Assembly (NCBI GenBank): GCA_021292105.1 | Contig: CM037871.1 | Span: 21,758,057 to 21,822,056, forward strand | From: Anadara kagoshimensis | Taxonomy: Eukaryota > Mollusca > Bivalvia > Arcoida > Arcidae | Length of the DNA: 64,000 bases | Direction: 5' to 3' | Part shown: positions 47,407 through 59,100 of the stretch, piece by piece | How positions within the stretch are numbered: the stretch's first letter is position 1 | Layout of the letters: the number at the start of each line of letters is the position of its first letter | Program-made: the position numbers and the translations under genes | The notes under the pieces: generated by a model | The model's input: only the letters and a program-made list of their open reading frames with translations | The model's database searches: none | Told to the model about the DNA's origin: nothing

Positions 47407-47517
47407 ATGTTTTATACAGTCGTCATTGGAATAATGATATGTATCACGAACACCCAGACAGAACATTACCAATTAGTGGATAGAGATCACATATGTTTAT
47501 ATAACAAGTAAGTTTTT
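47407..47517 (+). CDS. Orphan signal-peptide-like exon (uncertain)
   Basis: The ATG at 47407 opens 37 codons: a hydrophobic start (MFYTVVIGIMICITNT) then a polar tail. A strong donor GTAAGT at 47518 is followed at once by an in-frame stop if unspliced. Joining to the acceptor at 48900 adds three codons then a stop, giving a 5'-leader ORF upstream of the SLC17 start. It could be an upstream ORF exon of the transporter, a first exon of an unseen gene, or chance. Confidence 0.25.
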
Positions 47518-47529
47518 ATTTTAATTTTT

Positions 47530-48695
47530 TTAATAAAATCCATCCTCTTTCAGATAGAGGTAGACTCTCAATTTACTGTAATGAACCGGTGGTTTCTTAA
47601 TTCAGTCTGGTGATGTAGAATTTGCAAAGGCACGAGCACTAAGGCGTGGTTTATAAAGTTAATTTTTTAAAATGACAGTCTCTTTGACATTTTAATATTA
47701 AAGCATAATTTGATATTAAAATATTTGATTTGGTATTTTTATTCATAAAAATGGAAATGTTTTTGAAAGTTTAATTCGTTGTTTACTACAAAGAAACCGT
47801 TGTCAATATTAAATAATTATGTACATGTAATTTTATGAAAATTACTTCGGAGAAGAAGAAGTCCTTTGATATAGATTTGTTACATAACTTTAAATGCCAA
47901 CTCATGCATGCAAATGTAGATCTAAATATTATATTTGATATAATTTTATATATTCTCTTTGTATGATGGTGCAGTTAGGAGAAATAAAGTGTTGATAAGT
48001 CTGAAAAAGTTTAACGTGTCAAATACCATTTTTTAAAATGTATTTTATGATTAAATTAAAAAAAAAAGGTATATGACAAACGAATCCGGCTCCAGTTTAA
48101 CTAAACCTTTACTAAACTTTTTCTTAAATGTTGACAATCATTGATAGTACCAGAAATAAAATCTAATCTTTAGACGAAATTAGTAATAAGCTTGAGATGA
48201 TCTTTAAAATGACACGTGATTGTAGATAATATTGAAAATTAACACACTAAATGGGATTTCAAGTATTTCAGATTTTGTTGTTAAGGAATGATTGTGACAC
48301 TGGGGTCAGAGCCACAGGTCATGGTACAAACTAGATTCTATAACAACCAACTAGGTACACCTAGTATTGTATATTAAACCAAGTCAAACCTGCGTATTTA
48401 AAGACCAGTGAAAGTGGTCTCTATGGGAAGGTGTGCTTTATGTATATAAAGGTTCAAATGACATGAATAAAGAGCAATTGGGATAAAATTTTACTAGTCT
48501 TTAAAAGCTTGTGGTCCTTATATAGAGGTGGTCTTTAAGGCAAGATTGGCTTTATTTATTTATTTATTCATTTATATATTAATTAATTTATGAAAACTTT
48601 AGAACGAAGGTTCTCAATACAGTAGCTATATGGAAAACGTGTACATAGACTGAGGTGGTCCGTTTCCTGTGCACTTGTTAATACTGAAATGTAGA
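47530..48695. other. Intergenic / 5' region of the SLC17 gene
   Basis: Contains a decayed copy of the CACAATCATT MITE family (48083-48310) and an AACCTG/TATAAAGACC repeat (48375-48560). No promoter motif is convincing. Confidence 0.4.
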
Positions 48696-48798
48696 CCGAA
48701 CTATCTGCCTTAACGATGATAAGTTATTTTTATACATATATTGTCATGGTGATGGCAATATAAAAAATAACTTACCACCGTGGAGGTAGATAGTTCGG
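48696..48798. repeat. 103-bp imperfect hairpin
   Basis: The left arm CCGAACTATCTGCCT...TAAGTTATTTTT pairs with the right arm ending AGATAGTTCGG. It lies some 125 bp upstream of the SLC17 start codon. Confidence 0.65.
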
Positions 48799-48922
48799 CT
48801 TTCATTGGGCGTCCAGACTTTATTAGGAGTTACTACAACCCATCAATGCTGTGGCGCACTAAATATACATTACATGCACTTTATAATTTCTAGATTTTAG
48901 ACAGTGGTTGTGAAAAAATATC

Positions 48923-51900
48923 ATGTCTTGTGGTAGAAGATACCTCGTAGTTTTTCTTGGATTTTGTGGATTGTTAGTTTCCATTGGTTACCGCAGCGTC
49001 TTTGCCATGGTAATGGTACACGTCATCAAATCAAATAATACCAATAAAGAACTTGCGGTATTTCCACATGTACGTATTTAATTGAATAAATAAATAACAC
49101 TATTATATATTAACATGGCCGATAGCCGCTGACAGTGACTTAACACCGCAAGTACTGCGCCTATAAACTGAAAAGATCAGCTATTGGATTATAAGTAAGC
49201 GGGTTTGGCAAAATAGCGTTGTTTATTGGTTATTCCATGGTATCATTCTTCTAGTTCTATGCAGTTACGAACCAAATTTTAGTACATGTATATAGACGTG
49301 ATGCGGTGCTAGTGTCAACCAGGGCAAACCAGGCTTTCTCGATGTGTCAATGAATAGCCGGATCAGTATAGACACACTGCGGTGCCAGTGTCAACAAGGG
49401 CAAACTAGGCTACATCGATGTGTCAATGAATAGCCGGATATAGACGCACTGCGGTGCTAGTGTCAACAAGGGCAAACTAGGCTACCTCGATGTGTCAATG
49501 AATAGCCGGATGAGCTATGCGTTGTCTTGTCTTCTTTGTACTAGCTGCTAGATTTTAGTTGCTAGGTCACCGAGATGGTATAAATCTATTTAACAGAGGT
49601 TGGCTCCCACCAGTGTATTATTTTGACACTGGAAAAGTCACCACATGTGTCTCCTTAGGCATTCAAACCCCCTTGCTACTACGTAACATGTTTGTTAATG
49701 AAATCGGTGTTTGGGGTATTGTAACAATATGACTTTTGTAGTACATTATCCCCCGCCTTTCAAGGAAAGATAAGGTAAAATCGAACTTCAGTCCGCAAGT
49801 CCGTCCAGACACTTCTTGTCTGGAGTAATTCTCCAAAACTACGAAGCACTATTTTACGAATCTTCGCGCAAAGCATCAACATTGATAGGAGATGCGCATA
49901 TCATTAACTCGAGTTGATTTGCTCATTTTTCTGAGAGTTATGAGCCTTTTAACAGAAATGCAAATCGCGGCAAAAAAGTACCTATTGGCGGGGAATTCTG
50001 ATTCACTGAATTTGCTTTGTTATTTGTTATTGTTAGTTTCTAATATAATTATTTATATTTGCAGTGCACTACTAATGGAACATCGAGGGATTTATCATTA
50101 GACTGGAGCTCGGAACTCTCACAGCTGTTTAACACTGGCTATTTTGTTGGTAGTTTCTTCACTCAAGTACCTGGTGGTATCCTGGCTGTCAGATATTCCG
50201 CTAAACGGTGAGTGTTATGTCTCATTATATTTTTTTGAATTTTTTGAATGAAATATTAAAAAAAATATAATATGATAGTTAGCTAAAGCCTCCTAGTCGC
50301 ATCTTTACCATTTAGGGGGACATTTGGTCCCAGTTTCACAATCATAATCATTGTTCAACCTATATTTTCCTTAACGTAAATCTAGAAAATTTGAAATCTG
50401 AATAATTTTATTAATTCTTAAAATATTTGGGAATTTAAGGTGTTATATTCTTCTGGAACCAGTTGTTCGAAGCTAGATTAACTTAATCAATGATTAACAC
50501 AAATTCAAAACGTCAATAAAAATCAACATACCATAATCGAATCCATAGATTTATAATCATGTATTTTTGTTTGTTGAAATTCTATTCACTTACGACATTT
50601 TTTTAATATTAATTTCACAAGAGATTTCAAATTATTCATTTTTTTAATTTTGACTAATCAGTTGATTAAACTAATCACGCTTCAAACAACTGACCCCTGG
50701 TGATTTCTCTAAGCTTATGACATTTGTACAAATGTATTTATTTTTGTCAAAAATGTTTATTTGTAGTTTCAAAAAAAGATTGCCAAAAATTGGCTAAATT
50801 TAAGTTTAGGGAAATCTTAGTTGGTTAAATATATTTTGGTCCTTTTTTCTACCCCTTGAAGAAATTTTTGTTTCACATTTTTGGTCCAACCACTATTGTC
50901 GAGGAATTGTATTCCTAAACGACCGTCTAGTGTCGTAAAATTAACACTGCTATAATATGCAATTAAGAAATGATAGTGAAACTTGGGCCAGGCTGTCAAA
51001 TAATTAGGATGGCCAAGTCCTTCCCGGCCAGTTTACACTTGACCAACGTTACTTGGTCCCGTTTTGTTATTATAACCTTGGCGGTGTTCATTCAAAGTCG
51101 GGAGTTTTACAGTCAGTGGTCTCTCTCAACTGTGAATTGTTTCTTATTTTATCCTTATTGTTGTAGTTTGTTCTTAGTTGTTCTGGCTGCTGCCAAGTTC
51201 GTTTAACTGAGTCGCGCAAATGACTACTTATTAATAAGATTAATATGTTTTTACACAAAATATCAAAAACTATGACGATTGTACATTTCTGAAAAAACTG
51301 CCACAAATGGAAATAAAAATAATACACATATTTACACATGTTAGATACTACATACGATAAGAACAATAAATAAATAAATAAATAAATAAATAAGATAAAA
51401 GATATTAAGATCACAGAATAATAAAAAACGAGAACTTCGGGTGGCCAAAAAATAACCAGTATTCAGTCAACAACCAGTTAAAAGGTCATACGAAGCCGGA
51501 GCACTCCATCACCCAGCTACCGTAATGATTAAAAAATTACGATGTTATAAAATTAATGTTATTTAGTGACATTTAACGCCAACTGGAATTTTACACAAAT
51601 TACGGGATAAACCACTTTTAACAAATTTCATTTGACCTTTACACTGTAATACAATTTTGTCATTCTTCATTTTCATAATTCGTGTTGGTATTCATTTCAA
51701 GAAAATGATAACTTTTCAATGTGAAACCAGTATGTCAAATGTTTTTAATTTTTCAAAAACGAGTTTTAAGTACACATTTCTCCGTTGTACGGTATAAAAT
51801 GTAAATAATAAGAGTGAAATGGGAGTGATGACATTTAACTATACTTCCTTGACGAGAAAACCGAGTAAGGAACGGATGATAGTGTTATTTAAGGGCAAGA

Positions 51901-53068
51901 GGTACAAACTGAAGATACAAGATTCTGACCTTAACACACACACGTCAATGGTCCTTGTCATTAACAAAGTTCAGCCCTGAACCATAGAGCTGAGCTGAGC
52001 TGATTAATGGTGTTTAACGTCCCAGTCAAGAATATTTCACTTATATCGAGACGTCGCCAGCTATAGGCGAAGGTGCAGAAATGCCTGTGCGTTGCGCTGA
52101 TGGCATTATACGGCAGGGTTCTTTAGCGTGCCAAGCCCACCGTGACACGGGACCTCGTTTATTTTCTGTTCCCATCAGAAAGAACCGTGACTTTCATTTC
52201 GTAATGGCGAAAGAACAGTCACTACCTACTTTCAAGTCTTGGGTTAGACCCGGCCAGGGATCGAACCCACGACCTTCCACTTACGGAGCGAGCACTCTAC
52301 CAACTGAGCTACCGCAGTGGTCCCTGAATCATAGAGGCCTTGTAATTAAAAGCTAATGCTCTTAGCCACTAGGCAACCGTAGCCCACGGGAATTGAACCC
52401 TGAAACATAGACACCTTGTAGTAAATGGCTAATGCCTTAACCACTAGGGAATCGTAATCCAGGGGCAGATGATGGCTATTGCGTCCAATAGAACACCAAC
52501 TGTACAATACAAAAGAAAGAAATTTGAAAGGTAAAAGTCAGAAATAGAAGAATTGAGGGCGAGTGGTCGAATATCCATCACGGAAACACTCAACCACCTT
52601 CCCATTTGACATCGGAGACTGCTCCGACATCTACACTTTTCTGTTATGAACAGCGCGGGAAGTATTGCTGATCGTCTTCGCGCAATGTTGTGATATATAA
52701 AGATACCCGATTTCACTTTATTGCGGTGTTGTATAATAATTCATTTGAAATTTACTTTGTAAATGCTTGTTTTTTTTATGTTTAATGTAGGTATAAAGAT
52801 AAAAAATAATATAATTTTTGTGTTTATTAATTGCAACACATTGTTGTCGACTTATTGAAATATTAGATAAAATACATTCAAAATTGTCCTTAGTTTTACC
52901 ATACCACATAACTCTTTACTACCGAAAAATATGTTATAGAATGGTGAACACAGTTCCAGGTAGAAAACATACACAGCTTAACTATACGATTAATTACATG
53001 TAAAACTTGACCCAGAGAAAGGTGGATATTTAAAGAACGTGTTAATAAAAAATAGAAATACACACACA

Positions 53069-53114
<46 letters not shown>

Positions 53115-53127
53115 GAAATTCACATTG

Positions 53128-53162
<35 letters not shown>

Positions 53163-56100
53163 AGAGGTGATCATTCCCGCATTGGCACAGATGCAGCAGG
53201 CCGCTCACATATAGAAACACATTTTTCAATAATGAATAATTATGATGAAGTATTGATGATACAGAATTTACACGCAGCAGGAAAGGAGGATGGTGGTTTC
53301 ATATTATTTTCATTACATCGACAACTATGTAACAGGCTGGCCTGTGATATTTGTCCCGATCGGTACATTTTTATTGCACAAGGTTATCATTTAGGTACTT
53401 TTTATCGTTTAGCGATTGATTTTGGTACAATTTCTAATTTTACCTTTTCATATTATCTGTCCGATTATCTTTCTTTTTTTTTTTTTTACAAACCCGTCAA
53501 AAAACGGTAAATCCGTCTAATTGGTTAGCCTGATGTGAATTTGAAGCATTTTTTATTCGTGCCCATTTTGTGTGCTTTGCACTCATTATCGTCAGATTAA
53601 CATGATTGGTGACCAACTGGTGTCGTAACAACTAGTTGTTCTAACTACATCATGACTATCGTTGATACAAGTTCAACCCTGAACCATAGATACCTTCAGA
53701 TTGAAAGTTAATGCCTATATCACTTAATAACAGCAGCCCGGGATCATTAATGACTAATGCCTTTAACCAACCGAGATTCACAGCCCAGGGTGGTTGAAGG
53801 CCTTGACCACCCGGCATTCAGAGCACAGGGTAGTGGATGGCTATTGTATGAAATAGGCACCAGCTGCATAACGACAAGAAATTAGTGGAGAGGAAAGAGT
53901 CAGAAAGGGCATGAGAACTCTTAGTCAAGTTTTGCTATTATATAAAGGAGTTGGGCGATAAATCGAGAGTCTCATTAAAAAGCATAGTGGAAACAGATTT
54001 TTGACTATAAAATAATGTGGCTATAAGCGAAGATGTAAAAGTTATCGAGGGGCATTATAATGAGGTTTTACTGTTTATGTTTTTTCAGAATATATGGTGC
54101 AACTGTTCTGATAACCAGTATTTTTTTGTTTGAAGGATATGCGGTCTGACTATTCTGATAAGCAGTATATATATATTTTCAGGATATGTGGTCTGACCAT
54201 TCTGATAAGCAGTATATTTATATTTTCAGGATATGCGGTCTGACCATTCTGATAAGCAGTATATTTATCTTTTCAGGATATGCGGTCTGACCATTCTGAT
54301 AAGCAGTATATTTATATTTTCAGGATATGCGGTCTGACCATTCTGATAAGCAGTATATTTATATTTTCAGGATATGTGGTCTGACCATTCTGATAAGCAG
54401 TATATTTATCTTTTCAGGATATGCGGTCTGACCATTCTGATAAGCAGTATATTTATCTTTTCAGGATATGTGGTCTGACCATTCTGATAAGCAGTATATT
54501 TTTGTTTGCAGGATATGTGGTATGACCATTCTGATAAGCAGTATATTTATATTTTCAGGATATGTGGTCTGTCTATTCTGATAAGCAGTATATTTATATT
54601 TTCAGGATATGTGATATGACTATTCTGATAAGCAGTATATTTATATTTTCAGGATATGTGGTCTGACCATTCTGATAAGCAGTATATTTATGATCGCACT
54701 ACCATTTGCTATACAGTTTCACGAGATATTAGTCATGGCTATAAGGATAACACAGGGTGTTGTTGAGGTAAGATTGTGTCTAACGATTTTCATAAACATT
54801 AATATTTGGTCGTTCGATCAATTAATGGACACAGTCGTTTGAAGCAATCAGTAAGAAGCAATGAAAATGAATAAAGACATCATAGGCGGTAAATCCCGAC
54901 TTTGGACATCACGGAGCGTGATGTTAATATAGCTTTAAGGGACCTAAGCATCAACAACTGATATCACACGAACGGGTTATTGAATGAGAAAACAACCAAT
55001 ACAAATACTGACTGCTTTATATCTAAATGAGGTTTGAACTAACTGATTTGCCTGGAAAAAACTGAGTAGTAACGAACATGTGCGTGCACAAGCGTGAAGC
55101 AGTGTGGTCAATTTTGTCAAATAATTATCCATTGACCCACTCGTTATTATTTGGATCAAAAATGAAGATTTAAAATGTTACATTTGAATGACAGGACATT
55201 TGAATATCCAAACACAACAACCACAACAAACAACATTTCCAAATGTTGGAAAGTCGCAACAAACAAACATAGGCTATAAAATGCCGGACTTTATGGGGCC
55301 ACAATTGACAAAATTTCTATTTCTATTTTCAGGGATGTTCTGTTCCTGCATTGAATGGTGTAATATCAGCATGGGCACCAAAGTCAGAGAAAACCAGAAT
55401 GATAACAGTAGCATATGCTGGTAATGTCACATTGTCCTAGTAGTATTTGGATTTTATATACATTATCTGTTCACTGTTTGATAGTATGGCATTAGTATCA
55501 TGCTTTCTTTGTTTGTTTTTTAGTTTATTGTGTATTTTCTTTGTTGCAAACATATTGCATTTGAGAGAAAGACAGAAACTCGATATTGAAAAGGGATATT
55601 TTAGGAAATATCAAAAAAGGGTAACAGACTTCGGTTTCACAATTATTCTTTATCTAAACATTCCTCAACGTAAATGTGACTAATTTTGTCAATCTTGTAT
55701 TGAACTTAAATAAAAAGTTTCGACAAAACTAGAATACAAATACATGTTATAACCTTGAAGCTTTCTACAAAATGACACTTTAAATTCATAAATCTCTTGA
55801 AAAAATAAAAAATATTTAAGATATCAATTTTGTTAGACTGAAGTTAAAAGCAATTCTTAATTAAAGAATGATTGTGTAACTTAGCCCATCAATGTTTTAC
55901 TGCGATATATTTAGGTGCCTACATTAGTCCAGCAGTGGCCATGTTTGTCTCCGGAATCACTTCCTGTTACGTATCCTGGCATTCCGTCTTGTTTTTATAT
56001 GGTAAGTACAGGCGTTTAAATAATCTTGTATAAGAAATAAAGGCTCTGCAAATGACATTTGTATAGACATGTACTATTATAGTAAAAGATGACAGTTAAG

Positions 56101-59100
56101 ATTAAGATTGGAAAATGGTAAAAGGCTTTAGTTGCTGAGAAAAAACATTAACGCCGCAATCTCTAAATACATACATATTGATTATAAAACTCCTGACTTC
56201 ATTTTCTGTTCATATTGAAAATAATTGGTATCCAGCGATTTCCCATCTTTTACAATTGAAAACATTTCAAATGAAAACGACGACAAAATTATTATGTACA
56301 ATTCTAAGTAAGAAAGTCAATCTGTAAGTGTTTAATCGACTAGAACCAAAGCAAATAATATAAGCCAAATATATTACTATCTCTGGCTTCATCAAGTCGG
56401 TTACTAACTTACTATGACATCTTCAATACACTTAAGTAAAATCAATAGTAAACTACTATACATCCCCTAGCTAATAATGATTTTGATTACAATTTTGATA
56501 TATACATGTAATACATGTGGCGGGCGTAGCTAGCTAAACAGGAGGTGCTTACCCTTCAGGAGCATCCGGCCTCAATTCTCTGGTGGAATTTAACGTTTTT
56601 AACCCAACCTGTCAGTTTCTAAGTTTTTACTTTGCTTCTGCATTGTGATTCGGACATGGATCAGTATGTTTGTTTTTGATTATTACTTCTTGTTGTTTTT
56701 CACAGGTGGTTTAGGAGTCATCTGGTCATTGATATGGTTGTGTTGTATTTATGATACACCGTCCGATCACCCAGGCCTGTCTAACAAAGAACGGTCACTT
56801 TATGACAGAGAAGGTGCTAATGTCAAAGCCGGTAACAAACATATAGTGAGTACCCATTACTAATTACATTCATTTTGAGAATATTTTCGCGAATTTGTTC
56901 CTTTGAAACTATTTTGCAACAAAAGGTTTCGCATTATTCATTCTAGGTTTTTGCGAAACCTTGTCGTGCACTACTAAAACGTGTAAATGTTTTCTCGCTA
57001 AACCCAGGTACTGGTTAATCCAGAAACGTCACTATAAGCATTTTAAACATAAAACAAAATAACATTGATTACTTTACAAGTATTTTGGCTTCGAATAAAT
57101 AAATAGTTGCCTTCTCATTGAACAACGATTTATTTAAAATCCTTTAATTTAAAAAGTCAAACAGAATAAGACTACCAATATGTTCTGTTTAATACTACAA
57201 ATCATATATGAATGCTTTTATTTGGTAACAAATTACATTTCTGGCAGAAATGTTTTCGTAACCGTATAATATACATAAGGCTATAAGTCTGTACCGTAAA
57301 ACCGGTTATACCCGACATATTATCCCTCAAAATGGAATCGTTACTTTCCATCTAGGTTTCATCAACGCATGAGGAAAGTAAAAAAATAAGTTGTTGAGAA
57401 AATATATGTTGGATAGGTACGTGCATCTGTAGCTACTTTATATCCCCTATTCATAAGTATATGACATAACATATATCGCCAACTTAAAATGTCGGCGAAA
57501 CAGTGCTTTGCGAATAAAGCAGTTCTTGGTATTGGTTGTCTTAATTCTTTCTGTGTTATATTTTAGGCTGCAAATATTCCATGGAAACAGATATTAACAT
57601 CGTTACCAATGTCAGCAGTTATCGCAGGGAGTTTTTGTAGAAACTGGATATTTTCACTGTTAATCACAGAGTTACCAAAGTATTTCCAAGATTCATACGG
57701 TCTTCCAATAGCAGAGGTAATGTTATAGTCCGACTCGTGGTAATACCAACTGCTCGTCCATACCTATATCCTTGTATGAGACACCACTGCGAAGATTACT
57801 GGCTCCGTAAGTGTGAGGTTGTGGGTTCGATCCCCGGTCGGGTCTGACCCAAGACTTGAAAGTGGGTAGTGACTGTTCTTTTGCCAAGCAGACAGCATAA
57901 CGAAATGAAAGGCAAAATCTCTGCACGTTCGCCTATAGCTGACGACCTCTCGATATAAGTGAAATATTCTTGACAGGGATGTTAAACAACATTACTCAAC
58001 TCCTTATATGAGAAGATGGAACCCCATCTGTCTTTTTTCCAGTGGTGGCAATCGGTTGTCATTTTTTTTACTATTGTGTGAACGAGTTATCATTGCAAAC
58101 ATAATGTATCTATTTCAATGTCCCTTTGCGGGTTCCGTGCATATGTTACATATGTCATTGTTTGGCGACCAATGTGTTTTTGAAATATAACATGATAAAC
58201 TTGAGGTTAAATAAAATACTCTGCAATCGCCATGCAATCAAGAACACAAATACTAGCAATGAAAAGACATGGCAGCAAATGTGCACGCGTTATTCAGATA
58301 ACTGGCAGTAAATTAAACTTTGACTTATGACTTTGAATTTGTCATAAAGACAAACTGGTCTTCCTACCCAGACCAGAGGTGTGATTCAAAAACGGTTGCA
58401 GGTTCGGTAAACACCCAATTGATCAATTGGTTTAACCAGCAAATGCGCTAAACAATGAAATATGCCTGCCTCTCAGATTCATTATGATTCTGGTAACAAC
58501 CTGGCACCAATACTAGCTAGTTAGTCGATCGACTCTGTTGTATGTGATGTCCTAAGTATGTGGGGTGCTTAGTGCGTCAAATTTGACATGGCAGTTTGAC
58601 CTTTAATTTGAATATTAGATCGGGCTGAACGACTGTGTGATTTAGGTAAGACACCGTGTTGCATTACCATTAACACCTGGTACCAAGTATAACTATCACA
58701 TATCCTTATATAACCTCATCATTACACAATGTTTATGTCTGCTTGAATATTCATATTAAAGGTCAAACGACAAGGTCAAACTTGTAACACTATAATTCTT
58801 TCTAAAGGAAAGATTAACGCCTCTTTTAAAATGTTTGGGATGGACAAAACAATTTGAAACGTACATTTGTTATGAATTTGATTTTTTATCAGAAAACTAT
58901 TACTTTTATCATATCAAAAAACAAACATACCAATCCCTAACCGAATCACAACACAGAAGCAAAGTAAAAACTTTGAAACTGACAACTTAAGTTAAACATG
59001 TGAACTTCCACCAAGGAAGTGAGGCCGGGAGCTCCGGAAGGGTAAGCACTTCCTGTTTAGCTAGCTACATCTGCCACGTGTGTAATCAAAATTGTGTGAA

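Noticed and set aside
53232..53510. 92-codon + frame in SLC17 intron 2
   Set aside because: It runs into a poly-T tract, has no splice support or recognised domain, and lies between repeat copies.
54089..54699. CRISPR-like look of evenly spaced repeats
   Set aside because: There are no unique spacers; the 47-bp unit is contiguous, lies in an animal intron and matches the adjacent exon start.
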